Source of the DNA: UBA935 sp031555615
GTDB taxonomy: Bacteria; Bacillota; Clostridia; Lachnospirales; Lachnospiraceae
Assembly (NCBI GenBank): GCA_031555615.1
Contig: JAVBUF010000007.1
Location: 20,354-84,353 of the forward strand
DNA length: 64,000 bases
Direction: 5' to 3'
Shown one piece after another: positions 8,782 to 18,712 of this stretch (positions within the stretch are counted from its first letter, which is position 1; every line of letters begins with the position of its first letter). Below the pieces are notes generated by a model. That model made no database searches. It saw only the letters and a program-made list of their open reading frames with translations, and was not told the DNA's origin. The position numbers and the translations under genes were made by a program.

Positions 8782-9054
8782 ATGTCAGCAGGAGATGTAA
8801 GCGCTATATCGGGAACGGCTATATTTTTAATTATCAAAACATCAGCGCCGGTTTTAATTGTATCATTGATAGTCGGTTTGGCCATCAGTATTTTTCAAAC
8901 GGTTACCTCTATTCAGGAACAGACATTAACTTTTGTTCCGAAGATTTTAGCGGAATTTCTGGCGATTATTTTGCTGGGCCACTGGATGATGAATAATATG
9001 CGTGGATTTATGGTGGAGCTGTGGAGCGATTTCAGTGTCTACATTAGACCCTAG
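8782..9054 (+). CDS. fliQ: flagellar type III export gate protein FliQ
   Basis: FliQ is a 90-residue, two-helix export gate protein. The first helix includes APVLIVSLIVGLAISIFQTV and is followed by the signature TSIQEQTLTFVPKILA; the second ends in LGHWMMNNM. An overlapping frame on the same strand (8727-8996) is a shadow. The gene sits 35 bases after fliP and 10 before fliR. Confidence 0.96.
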   Translation: MSAGDVSAISGTAIFLIIKTSAPVLIVSLIVGLAISIFQTVTSIQEQTLTFVPKILAEFLAIILLGHWMMNNMRGFMVELWSDFSVYIRP

Positions 9055-9064
9055 GTAGAAATAA

Positions 9065-9844
9065 ATGATCGATTTATCTTTTGCTTATGCTGATTTAGAA
9101 TATTTTTTATTAATTTTTGTAAGGGTCACTAGTTTTATCTATATTGCGCCCTTTTTTGGAATGAGCAACACGCCCAACAGAGTAAAAATCGGATTGGGCT
9201 TATTTGTTGCCTATTTACTTGATCAATCGATGGTTCATGGAGAAGTTGTTTACTCGACTCTTTTCGGATTTGCCATAGTGGTAATGAAAGAAGCAGTGAC
9301 AGGTTTCCTGATCGGTTTCGGCGCGAATCTTTGTACGACTATTGTGGCTTTTGCCGGGCATATTACAGATATGGAAACAGGATTGTCGATGGCATCTTTA
9401 TTTGATCCCACCACCAAGGAACAAACAAGTATTACCGGTATATATTATAACTATTCCATTTTACTGATGCTGATAGTCAGTGGTATGCATCGCTATTTAT
9501 TGCAGGCATTGATTGATACATTTACATTAATTCCCATCAATGGAGCGGTATTTAAGATAGACGGGATCGTACAAACTATGGTACAATTTTTAGGGGAATA
9601 TGTAAGGATCGGATTTCGTATTGCATTGCCGGTTTTTGCCACCATCATATTGGTCAATGCTGTTCTGGGAATGCTGGCGAAAGTATCTCCGCAATTAAAT
9701 ATGTTTGCGGTGGGAATTCAGATTAAGGTATTAGTGGGGCTTGCGGTTTTGTTTGTAACAGTAGGAATGTTACCGGGAGCAGCCGATTTTATTTTTACTC
9801 AAATGAAAAAAATGGTTGTTGCGTTTGTGGAGGTTATGATTTGA
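9065..9844 (+). CDS. fliR: flagellar type III export gate protein FliR
   Basis: FliR is a polytopic export gate subunit. The 259-residue protein shows six hydrophobic stretches and the family blocks RVTSFIYIAPFFG, KEAVTGFLIGFGANL and VNAVLGMLAKVSPQLNMFAV. Four bases overlap with flhB, whose ribosome binding site (GGAGG at 9829-9833) lies inside the end of fliR, so translation is probably coupled. Confidence 0.96.
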   Translation: MIDLSFAYADLEYFLLIFVRVTSFIYIAPFFGMSNTPNRVKIGLGLFVAYLLDQSMVHGEVVYSTLFGFAIVVMKEAVTGFLIGFGANLCTTIVAFAGHITDMETGLSMASLFDPTTKEQTSITGIYYNYSILLMLIVSGMHRYLLQALIDTFTLIPINGAVFKIDGIVQTMVQFLGEYVRIGFRIALPVFATIILVNAVLGMLAKVSPQLNMFAVGIQIKVLVGLAVLFVTVGMLPGAADFIFTQMKKMVVAFVEVMI

Positions 9845-10953
9845 TTTTGGAATATAATCTGCAATTTTTTGCAAAGGATGGTCCCGGCGGAGAGAAAACG
9901 GAGGCGGCCACCAGTAAAAAGCTGGCGGATGCCAGAAAAGACGGTCAGGTTGCTAAAAGTAAAGAAATAGCCAATGCTTTTGGTTTACTGGCACTTTTTT
10001 TGATTATCAAGTTTTATGTAGGCACAATCGGGACAAGTCTTAAAGATTATTTATCGTTTGTCTACAATCAGATTCCGGATTTTATAAAGCTTTACAATGG
10101 AGATATACCGGTAGCAACTATCAGAATGTTATTCATTAATATGATTGTGCAGCTTATTCTGATTGTTGGACCGATTATGCTCATTGCTTTTTTGGTTGCG
10201 TTTTTATGTGATGTGGTTCAGGTTAAGTGGCAGCCCACGGGAAAACCCTTAAAACCTAAGTTCAGTAAGCTGAATCCGATTAAGGGATTCGGAAAGATAT
10301 TTTCCAAAAATGCTATTGTAGAGCTGATTAAATCAATTGCCAAAATCGGGATTATCGGTTATGTGGCCTATACCTACATATTGGAAAGAGAAGAAGAAAT
10401 TTTCATACTGTATGATATTACACTTGATCAGGCCATTGGACTGATTGGGGAAATGGTAACCGAATTGGGAATCAAAATTTCGCTTATTTATATGATTATT
10501 GCATTTGTGGATTATGCTTATCAAAAGTGGAAATTTAAAGATGATATGAAGATGACCAAGCAGGAAGTAAAGGATGAATATAAGAATTCGGAAGGTGATC
10601 CTCACGTAAAGGGACAGCAGAAACGTCGAATGATGCAGGCTTCTCAGCGCCGGATGATGCAGCAGTTACCGGAGGCGGATGTGGTAATTACCAACCCCAC
10701 TCATTATGCGGTTGCGATCAAGTATGACGCAGAGACTTATGATGCACCGGTAGTATTGGCCAAGGGTGAAGATTATCTGGCATTGAAGATTAAGGAAGTG
10801 GCCAAAGAGCATCATATTGAAATTGTGGAAAATAAACCCTTGGCCAGAATGCTGTATGCCAATGTTGAGGTGGGCGGATTTGTACCGCCGGAGTTATATC
10901 AGGCGGTAGCGGAGGTGCTTGCCATGGTATACCATATACAGGGAAAAGTTTGA
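9841..10953 (+). CDS. flhB: flagellar export switch protein FlhB
   Basis: FlhB controls the substrate-specificity switch of flagellar export. The N-terminus (LQFFAKDGPGGEKTEAATSK) matches the family. Four membrane helices follow, and the C-terminal cytoplasmic domain has the autocleavage motif NPTH within VVITNPTHYAVAIKYD. Start is TTG at 9841, with GGAGG seven bases upstream; the next ATG lies far inside the protein. Length (370) is normal. Confidence 0.97.
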   Translation: MILEYNLQFFAKDGPGGEKTEAATSKKLADARKDGQVAKSKEIANAFGLLALFLIIKFYVGTIGTSLKDYLSFVYNQIPDFIKLYNGDIPVATIRMLFINMIVQLILIVGPIMLIAFLVAFLCDVVQVKWQPTGKPLKPKFSKLNPIKGFGKIFSKNAIVELIKSIAKIGIIGYVAYTYILEREEEIFILYDITLDQAIGLIGEMVTELGIKISLIYMIIAFVDYAYQKWKFKDDMKMTKQEVKDEYKNSEGDPHVKGQQKRRMMQASQRRMMQQLPEADVVITNPTHYAVAIKYDAETYDAPVVLAKGEDYLALKIKEVAKEHHIEIVENKPLARMLYANVEVGGFVPPELYQAVAEVLAMVYHIQGKV

Positions 10954-10974
10954 TGAAGTCTACTATATGTAGCA

Positions 10975-11016
10975 AAAAATGTGGAAATTTATTTTATAGT
11001 ATGGTAAAATCTTAAG
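10975..11016 (+). promoter_or_regulatory. possible internal promoter ahead of flhA
   Basis: The 81-bp gap between flhB and flhA is one of the longer ones in the operon. It contains TGGAAA, 17 bases, then TAAAAT preceded by TGG, giving an extended -10. The -35 is poor, so this is a weak candidate for a sigma-A type internal promoter. A strong AAAGGAGG site precedes the flhA ATG. Confidence 0.3.
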
Positions 11017-11034
11017 TGGAAAGGAGGCGGAAAA

Positions 11035-13068
11035 ATGAAGAAGACCGACCTTAGTGTTGCATTATATCTGTTAACGGCGTTTATTATGTTTATTGTTCCA
11101 ATTCCCAGTTGGTTGTTGGATATTTTTCTGGCCTTTAATATTGCAGTTGCTTTTGCAGTTATGTTTGGCTGTATGTTTTCAAAAGAAGTGTTGGATATGG
11201 GATATTTTCCGACCATCCTGCTGTTTACGACGATTTTTAGAATTGCCTTGAACGTATCTTCCACCAGATTGATTTTGTCTACCGGTGATCCGGGAAATGT
11301 TGTAGCAACTTTCGGTAACTTTGTAGGCGGCGGAGATATTATTATTGGGGCCATTGTCTTTATTATTTTAATTTTGATCCAGTTTATGGTTATTAATAAG
11401 GGTTCCGAGCGTGTGGCTGAGGTAACAGCCAGATTTACGCTGGACGCTATGCCGGGTAAGCAGATGGCTATCGATGCCGATTTGAATACTGGAGCAATTA
11501 CCGATGCGGAAGCCAAGCGGCTGCGTGATAAGATCCAGGAAGAAGCCAGTTTTTTCGGTTCTATGGATGGTGCGGTTAAATATGTTAAGGGAGATGCGGT
11601 AGCAGGGTTAATCCTGACAGTGATCAACATCGTGGGCGGTATTGCCATGGGTGCATTACGTGAGAGTATGGAAATCATGGATGCCCTAAATAAATATGGA
11701 ATACTGACTATGGGTGATGGACTGGTAAGCCAGATTCCTTCCCTTTTGATTTCGTTGTCCACCGGTATTCTGGTAACCAAGGGTTCCAAACAAGCCGATT
11801 TCGGTTCAGCTTTGATCGGTCAGCTTTTTGGCGTACCGAAGGTCTTGTACATGGTAGGTGCGGTTATTATTGCGTTAGGACTCCTTACACCTCTGAGCAC
11901 GATGCTTTTCTTAGGACTGGGCCTGTTGTTTATTGTTTGCGGCCGGATGATTGCAGGCACCATTGAAACGGCTAAGATTGAAGCAGAAGTGGATATGGAG
12001 GAAATGTCGGCAGAGGAAATCAGACAGCCGGAAAATGTTACCAGCTTATTGCAGGTTGATCCTGTGGAGCTGGAATTTGGATATGGAATTATTCCGTTGG
12101 CAGACGTGAATCAAGGCGGGGATTTGCTGGACCGTGTTGTTATGATCAGAAGGCAGATTGCTCTGGAACTTGGTACGGTAGTTCCGATTATTCGTTTACG
12201 TGATAACATACAATTGAATCCCAATCAATATATTATAAAAATAAAAGGAATTCAGGTCAGTGAGGGAGAAATCCTGTTTGATCATTATATGGCTATGAAT
12301 CCGGGATATGTGGAGGAAGAGATTACGGGGATTCCCACTTTTGAACCGTCCTTCCATTTGCCGGCGATCTGGATAACCGAAGGGCAGAGAGAACGGGCGG
12401 AAAGTATGGGATATACAGTAGTGGATCCGCCATCTATTATTGCCACTCATCTGACGGAAATTATTCGTCAATACATTGCGGAATTGCTTACCAGACAGGA
12501 TGTCCAGAATCTGGTCAACAATTTAAAAGAAACCCATCCTTCTTTGGTGGACGAATTGGTACCCAAGCTGTTGGGATTGGGTGAGGTGCAAAAGGTACTG
12601 CAAAACTTACTTAAGGAAGGTATTTCCATTCGTGATCTGCTGACCATATTTGAAACGTTGGCAGATTATGCATCCACCACCAGAGATACGGATATATTGA
12701 CGGAATATACGCGGCAGAGCTTGAAAAGAGCGATTTCCAGCAAATTTTTCCCATCTAATGAGACGACAAGCGTGGTAACCCTGGATCCCCGGATGGAGCA
12801 GGAGATTATGGCCAATGTTAAGCAGACCGAACAGGGGGCTTACCTGACCTTGGATCCGGAAACCACCAAGACCTTGATGAGTTCGGTAGGTAATGAAGTG
12901 AAGAAACTGGAGAATCTGGGTAAAAATCCGATCGTTATTACATCACCCATCGTACGGATGTATTTTAAACGTTTGACAGAGGATTATTTTAAGGATTTAA
13001 TCGTGGTATCATATAACGAAATTGACAGTAATGTGGAATTACAGTCTGTTGGGATGGTGACTGCATGA
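11035..13068 (+). CDS. flhA: flagellar type III export protein FlhA
   Basis: FlhA is the large export-gate protein that docks substrate-chaperone complexes. The N-terminal half has about eight membrane segments and the cytoplasmic signature FTLDAMPGKQMAIDADLNTG. The C-terminal domain (from about residue 350) forms the docking ring. Length (677) is typical. AAAGGAGG precedes the ATG. The stop overlaps flhF by four bases (ATGA). Confidence 0.98.
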   Translation: MKKTDLSVALYLLTAFIMFIVPIPSWLLDIFLAFNIAVAFAVMFGCMFSKEVLDMGYFPTILLFTTIFRIALNVSSTRLILSTGDPGNVVATFGNFVGGGDIIIGAIVFIILILIQFMVINKGSERVAEVTARFTLDAMPGKQMAIDADLNTGAITDAEAKRLRDKIQEEASFFGSMDGAVKYVKGDAVAGLILTVINIVGGIAMGALRESMEIMDALNKYGILTMGDGLVSQIPSLLISLSTGILVTKGSKQADFGSALIGQLFGVPKVLYMVGAVIIALGLLTPLSTMLFLGLGLLFIVCGRMIAGTIETAKIEAEVDMEEMSAEEIRQPENVTSLLQVDPVELEFGYGIIPLADVNQGGDLLDRVVMIRRQIALELGTVVPIIRLRDNIQLNPNQYIIKIKGIQVSEGEILFDHYMAMNPGYVEEEITGIPTFEPSFHLPAIWITEGQRERAESMGYTVVDPPSIIATHLTEIIRQYIAELLTRQDVQNLVNNLKETHPSLVDELVPKLLGLGEVQKVLQNLLKEGISIRDLLTIFETLADYASTTRDTDILTEYTRQSLKRAISSKFFPSNETTSVVTLDPRMEQEIMANVKQTEQGAYLTLDPETTKTLMSSVGNEVKKLENLGKNPIVITSPIVRMYFKRLTEDYFKDLIVVSYNEIDSNVELQSVGMVTA

Positions 13069-14276
13069 TAATTAAGAAATTTCAGGGCAAAACAGAATCA
13101 GAAGCAATTGAAAGTGCCAAAAAAGAATTAGGCAGTAATGTGGTTGTGATGAATGTCCGCAATATGAAAAAAAAGGGCCTTTTGAGCCTTTTCAGTCCGC
13201 AGACGGTTGAAGTAACAGTAGCTTTGGAAGAAGAAAATGAGCGTTACGGTGCAGGGAATATCAGAAAGGAAGAAAAACCGCCGGTGCCGGTTTCGGTCAA
13301 GCCGCCGCAAAAATTAGACATTATTGTGGAGGATAGTAGTCAGGCTGTTTCGGACAATCAGACAAAGGGCAATTTTGATTTGGGAGAAAAGCTGGACAGT
13401 TTACATTCATTGCTGGAACAACAGCTGCAGAAACCGGAGGAAGAAAAAACGGAAGAGGCAGAAAAGGAAAATCATGGTGAATTATATGTTTTTATGCGTT
13501 TGCTCTATAACACCATGTTGGATAATGAAGTCAATGAAAAATATGCCAATCAAATTATTGATGAAATGGAGAAAAACAATAAGCCCAACATGCCCTTTGA
13601 CTACGCGCTTTCCAATACTTATCAGAAGATGATCTTAAAATTCGGAAAGCCGGCGGTTATTTTACCTGCCCAGGGCGGACCGAAGGTGGTTTTTTTCATC
13701 GGCCCTACCGGTGTGGGAAAAACTACAACGATTGCTAAAATTGCTTCCAGGTTCAGTGTGGATGAACATAAAAAGGTGGCCCTTCTGACAGCGGACACTT
13801 ATCGTATAGCAGCAGCGGAGCAGCTGCGGACATATGCCAATATCCTGGAAGTTCCCTTCCGGGTTATTTATACCAAAGAAGAAGTGGGTCAGGCAATGCT
13901 GGACTTTAAGGATTACGATTATATTCTGGTTGATACGGCGGGGCATTCCCATCAAAATGAATCACAACGGGATCAAATGAACAGTTTCATTCATTCGGTT
14001 GACGGGATGGTTGAGAAGGAAGTATTTCTGGTATTAAGTGCAACTACGAAATATAGAGATTTGGTGAGCATCGCTGATACTTATTCTGAAATGACCGATT
14101 ATAAATTGATTTTTACGAAGCTGGATGAAACAACAACTTTGGGGAATTTGTTGAATTTGAAATTATATACCGGCGCATCTTTATCCTATGTGACGTGTGG
14201 ACAGAATGTTCCGGATGATATTGAAGACTTTAATCCGCAAAAGACAGTAAAACAATTGCTTGGGGGAAGAAAATAA
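13065..14276 (+). CDS. flhF: flagellar placement GTPase FlhF
   Basis: FlhF is an SRP-type GTPase that determines where and how many flagella assemble. The 403-residue protein has the N-terminal B domain (KFQGKTESEAIESAKKELG), a charged linker (residues about 65-145), and an NG domain with G1 GPTGVGKTTTIAKIA, the DTYRIAAAEQL block, G3 DTAGHS and G4 TKLDET. It overlaps flhA by 4 bp and precedes its partner flhG by two bases. Confidence 0.97.
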   Translation: MIIKKFQGKTESEAIESAKKELGSNVVVMNVRNMKKKGLLSLFSPQTVEVTVALEEENERYGAGNIRKEEKPPVPVSVKPPQKLDIIVEDSSQAVSDNQTKGNFDLGEKLDSLHSLLEQQLQKPEEEKTEEAEKENHGELYVFMRLLYNTMLDNEVNEKYANQIIDEMEKNNKPNMPFDYALSNTYQKMILKFGKPAVILPAQGGPKVVFFIGPTGVGKTTTIAKIASRFSVDEHKKVALLTADTYRIAAAEQLRTYANILEVPFRVIYTKEEVGQAMLDFKDYDYILVDTAGHSHQNESQRDQMNSFIHSVDGMVEKEVFLVLSATTKYRDLVSIADTYSEMTDYKLIFTKLDETTTLGNLLNLKLYTGASLSYVTCGQNVPDDIEDFNPQKTVKQLLGGRK

Positions 14277-14278
14277 AG

Positions 14279-15163
14279 ATGGATCAGGCAGAACAGTTAA
14301 GAAATATTATTAAAGCCAATGGGGGTCCTCAACGGCCGTTAGCCAGAGTTATTACGGTGACCAGCGGTAAAGGGGGCGTAGGAAAATCAAATACGGCAAT
14401 TAATCTGGCTATTCAATTCCGGAAAATGGGACAGAGAGTCATTATTTTAGATGCCGATTTTGGTTTGGCAAATATTGAAATCATGTTCGGCGCAGTGCCC
14501 AAACATAATCTGTGTGATCTGATCTATCAAGGGAAAAATATAAGGGAAATTATTACCTGGGGACCCATGGAAGTGGGATTCATCTCCGGCGGTTCAGGTA
14601 TAGCCGGTTTATCTAATTTAAGCAGGGAGTATTTGATCTATATTATTCAGAATCTTGCCGAATTAGACGCCATAGCAGATGTGATTATTGTGGATACCGG
14701 AGCCGGAATCTCTGATGCAGTGCTGGAGTTTCTGGTGGCCAGTGGTGAGATTCTGCTGGTTACGACACCGGAACCCACATCCATAACGGATTCATATTCC
14801 CTGTTAAAGGCACTCAACAGACATCACAGATTTTCCAGAGAAGCATCTCAGATTAAAGTGATTGCCAACCGGGTCGACAGCCAGAATGAAGGGCAAACAT
14901 TATTCAATAAATTAAATGCAGTGGTTTCCAGATATTTAAAACTTCCGATTCTTTATCTTGGAGCAGTCCCACAAGACTCAATGCTGTCCAAGGCAGTGAT
15001 GCAGCAGATGCCGGTTTCACTCCAAACTCCAACAGCCAAATCGGCACAAGCATATGAAGCGATTGCAGCTAAATTAATGAATAAGGAAGAAAATGTGAAT
15101 TTGAAAAAGCGGGGAATGGCGGCTTTCTTTTCTCACATTGTGACAGGAAAAAAAATGAACTAG
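14279..15163 (+). CDS. flhG: MinD-like ATPase FlhG (YlxH)
   Basis: FlhG is a MinD/ParA-type ATPase that antagonises FlhF and assists C-ring assembly. The N-terminus has an FlhF-activating segment (QAEQLRNIIKAN) before the deviant Walker A TSGKGGVGKSNTAINLA. Later come ILDADFGLAN and VDTGAGISDAVL. The C-terminus is basic and amphipathic, as expected for membrane targeting. Length is 294 residues. Confidence 0.96.
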   Translation: MDQAEQLRNIIKANGGPQRPLARVITVTSGKGGVGKSNTAINLAIQFRKMGQRVIILDADFGLANIEIMFGAVPKHNLCDLIYQGKNIREIITWGPMEVGFISGGSGIAGLSNLSREYLIYIIQNLAELDAIADVIIVDTGAGISDAVLEFLVASGEILLVTTPEPTSITDSYSLLKALNRHHRFSREASQIKVIANRVDSQNEGQTLFNKLNAVVSRYLKLPILYLGAVPQDSMLSKAVMQQMPVSLQTPTAKSAQAYEAIAAKLMNKEENVNLKKRGMAAFFSHIVTGKKMN

Positions 15164-15181
15164 GAGGAAATTTGAGACGAT

Positions 15182-15904
15182 ATGTTATCTAAATATGTAG
15201 CGCCGGGAAGCCGACTGGAGATTCAAGCAGTAGAACGAGTTAAATTTGCCGGCATATCGGAAAAAAAGAAAGTATACGAGAGTCAGGTGCATGAAATCAT
15301 TTCGGAGGATCGCCTGGAAATAGCCATGCCAATGGAAAAATCGAAACTGGTCCTTTTGCCGGTGGATGTAGAGTATGATATCTATTTCTATACCAGTGCC
15401 GGTCTGTATCAGTGTTTTGGGAGGATTATAGACCGATACAAAAGTAATACAATATACATATTACTGGTGGAACTGACCAGTAATCTTCGAAAATTTCAAA
15501 GAAGGGAATATTATCGTTTCAGTTGTGCATTGGAGATGAATTCCCGGCCCCTTGAAAAGGAAGAAATCGAACAGTTGGAGAAACGTGAGGGAGAGCTGTC
15601 TCCCGGTTTACCGCTCAAGCGTAGTGTTGTGGTGGATATCAGCGGCGGCGGCCTGCGTTTTATAGCTAATTATGCATACGATCCGGATATTCTTATTTGC
15701 TGCAAATATCATTTGGTGATTGAAGGCAAAAACAAAGAATATAACCTGATCGGTAAGGTGCTGAGTATCAGAGAACTGGAAAATCGTCCGGGAGTATATG
15801 AACACCGTGTGCAGTACACTAATATAGATACAATAGAACGTGAAGAAATAATAAAATTTATTTTTGAAGAGGAAAGAAAGAACCGTAAACGTGAAAACGG
15901 ATAA
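15182..15904 (+). CDS. c-di-GMP-binding PilZ protein (YcgR/MotI-like flagellar brake)
   Basis: The protein (240 residues) has an N-terminal YcgR-type domain and a C-terminal PilZ domain. The PilZ c-di-GMP motifs are both visible: the Arg-rich segment RKFQRREYYRFSC near residue 103 and DISGGGLRF near residue 156. Family members bind c-di-GMP and slow or stop the flagellar motor. Its place between flhG and cheB supports a motor role. It is one of three c-di-GMP-linked elements in this window, with the riboswitch and degenerate GGDEF protein of the exopolysaccharide operon. Confidence 0.92.
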   Translation: MLSKYVAPGSRLEIQAVERVKFAGISEKKKVYESQVHEIISEDRLEIAMPMEKSKLVLLPVDVEYDIYFYTSAGLYQCFGRIIDRYKSNTIYILLVELTSNLRKFQRREYYRFSCALEMNSRPLEKEEIEQLEKREGELSPGLPLKRSVVVDISGGGLRFIANYAYDPDILICCKYHLVIEGKNKEYNLIGKVLSIRELENRPGVYEHRVQYTNIDTIEREEIIKFIFEEERKNRKRENG

Positions 15905-16008
15905 AAATAAAATTATTTAGACAAGTGATCACTATGCACGCATGTGAACGAGGGCGTGTGCTATACTCATACATAGAAACTGAAATCACTTAAATGAAAG
16001 AAGGCAAA

Positions 16009-16599
16009 ATGAAAGAAGATGTTAATAAGATTGTTGCTGTCGCGAGTTCAACTGGTGGACCACGAGCACTTCAAACATTGATTTCTTCACTTCCCGAAGA
16101 TTTGGGTGTTCCAGTACTGATCGTACAGCATATGCCGGTTGGTTTTACGGCAGCCTTAGCTGAACGTCTTGATTCTATCAGTAAATTGAAAGTGGTAGAA
16201 GCGAAGGATGGGGAAGAGATATTGCCGAATCAGGTATATCTTTCCAGAGGCGGGGCTCATATGAATGTGCGAAGACAGGGGAGCAAACATGTCATTCAAT
16301 ACAGTGATGAGGGAACACGGGAAGGAGTCAAGCCGTGTGCCAATTATATGTACGAATCATTGGCAGACTGTAGATACGAAGAAGTGATTTGTGTAATCCT
16401 GACCGGAATGGGCGCAGATGGAACCCAGGGAGTCGGTAATTTGATTCGTAAAAAGAAAGTTTACGTAATTGCACAAAATGCAGAATCATGTGCTGTGTAC
16501 GGAATGCCTAAAAGCGCGGTACGAGCAGGAATTGTCGATAAGGAATTAACATTGACACTGATTGCACATGAAATAACAATGAAAGTGGGGCTAAAATAG
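16009..16599 (+). CDS. cheB: CheB methylesterase domain protein lacking the receiver domain
   Basis: The product is the C-terminal catalytic domain of chemotaxis glutamate methylesterase, which demethylates receptors. The triad regions are visible: Ser in VAVASSTGGPRAL, His in IVQHMPVGF, and Asp in TGMGADGT. At 196 residues it has no N-terminal receiver domain (usual length about 350), and the 104 bases upstream contain no receiver remnant. I prefer ATG 16009, with AAAGAAGG at 15997-16004; ATG 15994 would add five residues without a better site. Regulation must differ from classical CheA phosphorylation of CheB. Confidence 0.9.
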   Translation: MKEDVNKIVAVASSTGGPRALQTLISSLPEDLGVPVLIVQHMPVGFTAALAERLDSISKLKVVEAKDGEEILPNQVYLSRGGAHMNVRRQGSKHVIQYSDEGTREGVKPCANYMYESLADCRYEEVICVILTGMGADGTQGVGNLIRKKKVYVIAQNAESCAVYGMPKSAVRAGIVDKELTLTLIAHEITMKVGLK

Positions 16600-16600
16600 G

Positions 16601-18694
16601 ATGGATGTAAGTCAATATTTAGAGATTTTTCTTGATGAAACAAAGGAGCATTTACAGAGTCTGAATACACAGATTCTGAATTTAGAGCAGGAGCCGGAAA
16701 ATGTAGATACCATCAATGAGATTTTCCGTGCCGCGCATTCCTTAAAGGGTATGGCAGGAACAATGGGCTATAAACGGATGCAGGCATTGACTCATGATAT
16801 GGAAAATGTGTTTACCGAGGTACGTAATGGTACTATTAAGGTAAAGGGAAATATGATAGATATACTGTTTCAGTGTCTGGATGCATTGGAAGAGTACCTT
16901 TCCAACATTCAGGAAAACGCTGACGAAGGTATCAATGAAAATGAACATTTGATCAAGCAGTTACAGGCAATTCTTGAAAATAATACAGATGAACCGGCAC
17001 CTAAAAAAGGCAAGGGCGCATCGAAGAAAAAAGCGGCGCCGAAAGCAGAAAGGCAGGAGAAGTGGATGGATATTGTTTTGGGAGCTTCCGAGAATAAAGT
17101 TCTTGCTATTGCAAAGAAGCAGGGAAAGAATATATATGGCTTGACCGTAAAAGTTCAGGATACCTGTTTGCTGAAGGCAGCGAGGGCATTTCTGGTATTT
17201 AAGGCAGTAGAGGATTTGGGTGAGATTATTGTGTCAGAGCCGTCTACACAGGATATTGAAGATGAAAAATTTGATTTATCCTTTAGTTTGATAGTCATAT
17301 CAGATTATCCGTTGGATCAGGTGAAGGCAGCAGCCCAAAATGTATCTGAGATCGAAGAGGTTACCGGAGATATCATGGAAATCGATACAACGGCAATCCA
17401 GGATGACGATGATGGCGACGATAACGAGCACGATCTGGCAACTCAGGATAAGATGCTTGCACCGGATGTAATCAATCAAAATTCCGGCCAGGGTCAGGGA
17501 TATTCCGGCCAGGGTGAAAAGAAATCATCGAAGCCGGTAGTAAACCGTACGGTTCGTGTAGATATTGAAAAGCTGGATGTACTGATGAATCTGGTCAGCG
17601 AATTAATTATTGCCAAGAACTCACTGGTATCGGCCTCCAGCAGTGAAGAAACAACAGCACGCAGTGGTGTTAATGAGCAAATCGAATATCTGGAAAGTGT
17701 AACCACCAATCTGCATGAATCGGTTATGAAAGTGCGAATGGTTCCCATTGAGAGTGTAGTAAATAAGTTCCCCAGAATGATTCGCGATCTGTCCAAAAAA
17801 TTAAACAAAAAAATGGAATTATATATGTCCGGTGAAGAAACCGAACTGGATCGTACTGTAGTAGATGAAATAGGTGATCCGCTTATGCATTTATTACGTA
17901 ATGCAGCTGATCATGGCCTGGAAGAAACAGCAAATCGTATTCGTTCCGGTAAACCCGAGGTGGGTTCCATTTTCCTTGATGCATTCCAGGATGGTAACAA
18001 TGTTGTAATAGAGGTACGTGATGACGGAGCCGGTGTTGATGTTGAGGCAGTAAAACGTAAGGCTATTGAAAAAGGTATTATTACGGCAGATCAAGGCGAC
18101 AACATGAGTGAAAAGGATATTGTTGACTTGTTGTTCCATGCCGGATTTTCAACCGCAAATGTTGTCTCTGATGTGTCCGGAAGAGGTGTTGGCTTAGACG
18201 TAGTAAAATCTAAGATCGAAGCACTCAGCGGTGAAGTGGAAGTTAAGAGTAAAAGAGGCGAAGGCAGTACATGGACTATCCGTTTGCCTTTGACCCTGGC
18301 CATTATTCAGGCTCTTATGGTTACTGTTGGCGGTGAAAAATATGCGATTTCTTTAGGCAGCATCCAGACCATCGAAGATATTACCGCTGAGGATATCAAG
18401 TATGTTCAGGCCAGAGAAGTAATTAATCTTCGTGGAACCGTAATTCCGATTATTCGTATGAGCGAAGTGCTTGACATTGAAAGCGAAAAGGCGCAAGATG
18501 AGGATATGGTTGTTGTTATTGTGAAAAAAGGCGATAAGATGGCCGGTCTCATTGTTGACGAATTGATGGGACAACAGGAAATCGTTATCAAGTCCTTAGG
18601 CAGATATATCAGCAAATGCAAATTTATCAGCGGCGCAACCATCTTAGGTGATGGGGAAGTTGCATTGATATTGGATGCAAATGCACTCATATAA
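16601..18694 (+). CDS. cheA: chemotaxis histidine kinase CheA
   Basis: CheA is the receptor-coupled kinase that phosphorylates CheY. In order: the P1 HPt domain with phospho-His46 in RAAHSLKGMAGTMGY; a Lys/Ala-rich linker; a P2 response-regulator-binding region; an acidic and Gly/Gln-rich linker; the P3 dimerisation helices (LDVLMNLVSELIIAKNSLV); the P4 ATPase domain with LLRNAADHGLE, DDGAGVD and GRGVGLDVVKS; and a P5 CheW-like domain. Length (697) is typical. It follows cheB by one base and is followed by cheW. Confidence 0.98.
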   Translation: MDVSQYLEIFLDETKEHLQSLNTQILNLEQEPENVDTINEIFRAAHSLKGMAGTMGYKRMQALTHDMENVFTEVRNGTIKVKGNMIDILFQCLDALEEYLSNIQENADEGINENEHLIKQLQAILENNTDEPAPKKGKGASKKKAAPKAERQEKWMDIVLGASENKVLAIAKKQGKNIYGLTVKVQDTCLLKAARAFLVFKAVEDLGEIIVSEPSTQDIEDEKFDLSFSLIVISDYPLDQVKAAAQNVSEIEEVTGDIMEIDTTAIQDDDDGDDNEHDLATQDKMLAPDVINQNSGQGQGYSGQGEKKSSKPVVNRTVRVDIEKLDVLMNLVSELIIAKNSLVSASSSEETTARSGVNEQIEYLESVTTNLHESVMKVRMVPIESVVNKFPRMIRDLSKKLNKKMELYMSGEETELDRTVVDEIGDPLMHLLRNAADHGLEETANRIRSGKPEVGSIFLDAFQDGNNVVIEVRDDGAGVDVEAVKRKAIEKGIITADQGDNMSEKDIVDLLFHAGFSTANVVSDVSGRGVGLDVVKSKIEALSGEVEVKSKRGEGSTWTIRLPLTLAIIQALMVTVGGEKYAISLGSIQTIEDITAEDIKYVQAREVINLRGTVIPIIRMSEVLDIESEKAQDEDMVVVIVKKGDKMAGLIVDELMGQQEIVIKSLGRYISKCKFISGATILGDGEVALILDANALI

Positions 18695-18712
18695 GAGAAG
18701 GAGGATGACGAA

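Noticed and set aside
8727..8996. Second ORF overlapping fliQ on the plus strand
   Set aside because: Shadow of fliQ in another frame with no family resemblance.
15905..15993. Remnant of a CheB receiver domain
   Set aside because: All frames were checked by eye; stops are frequent and no receiver motif is present.
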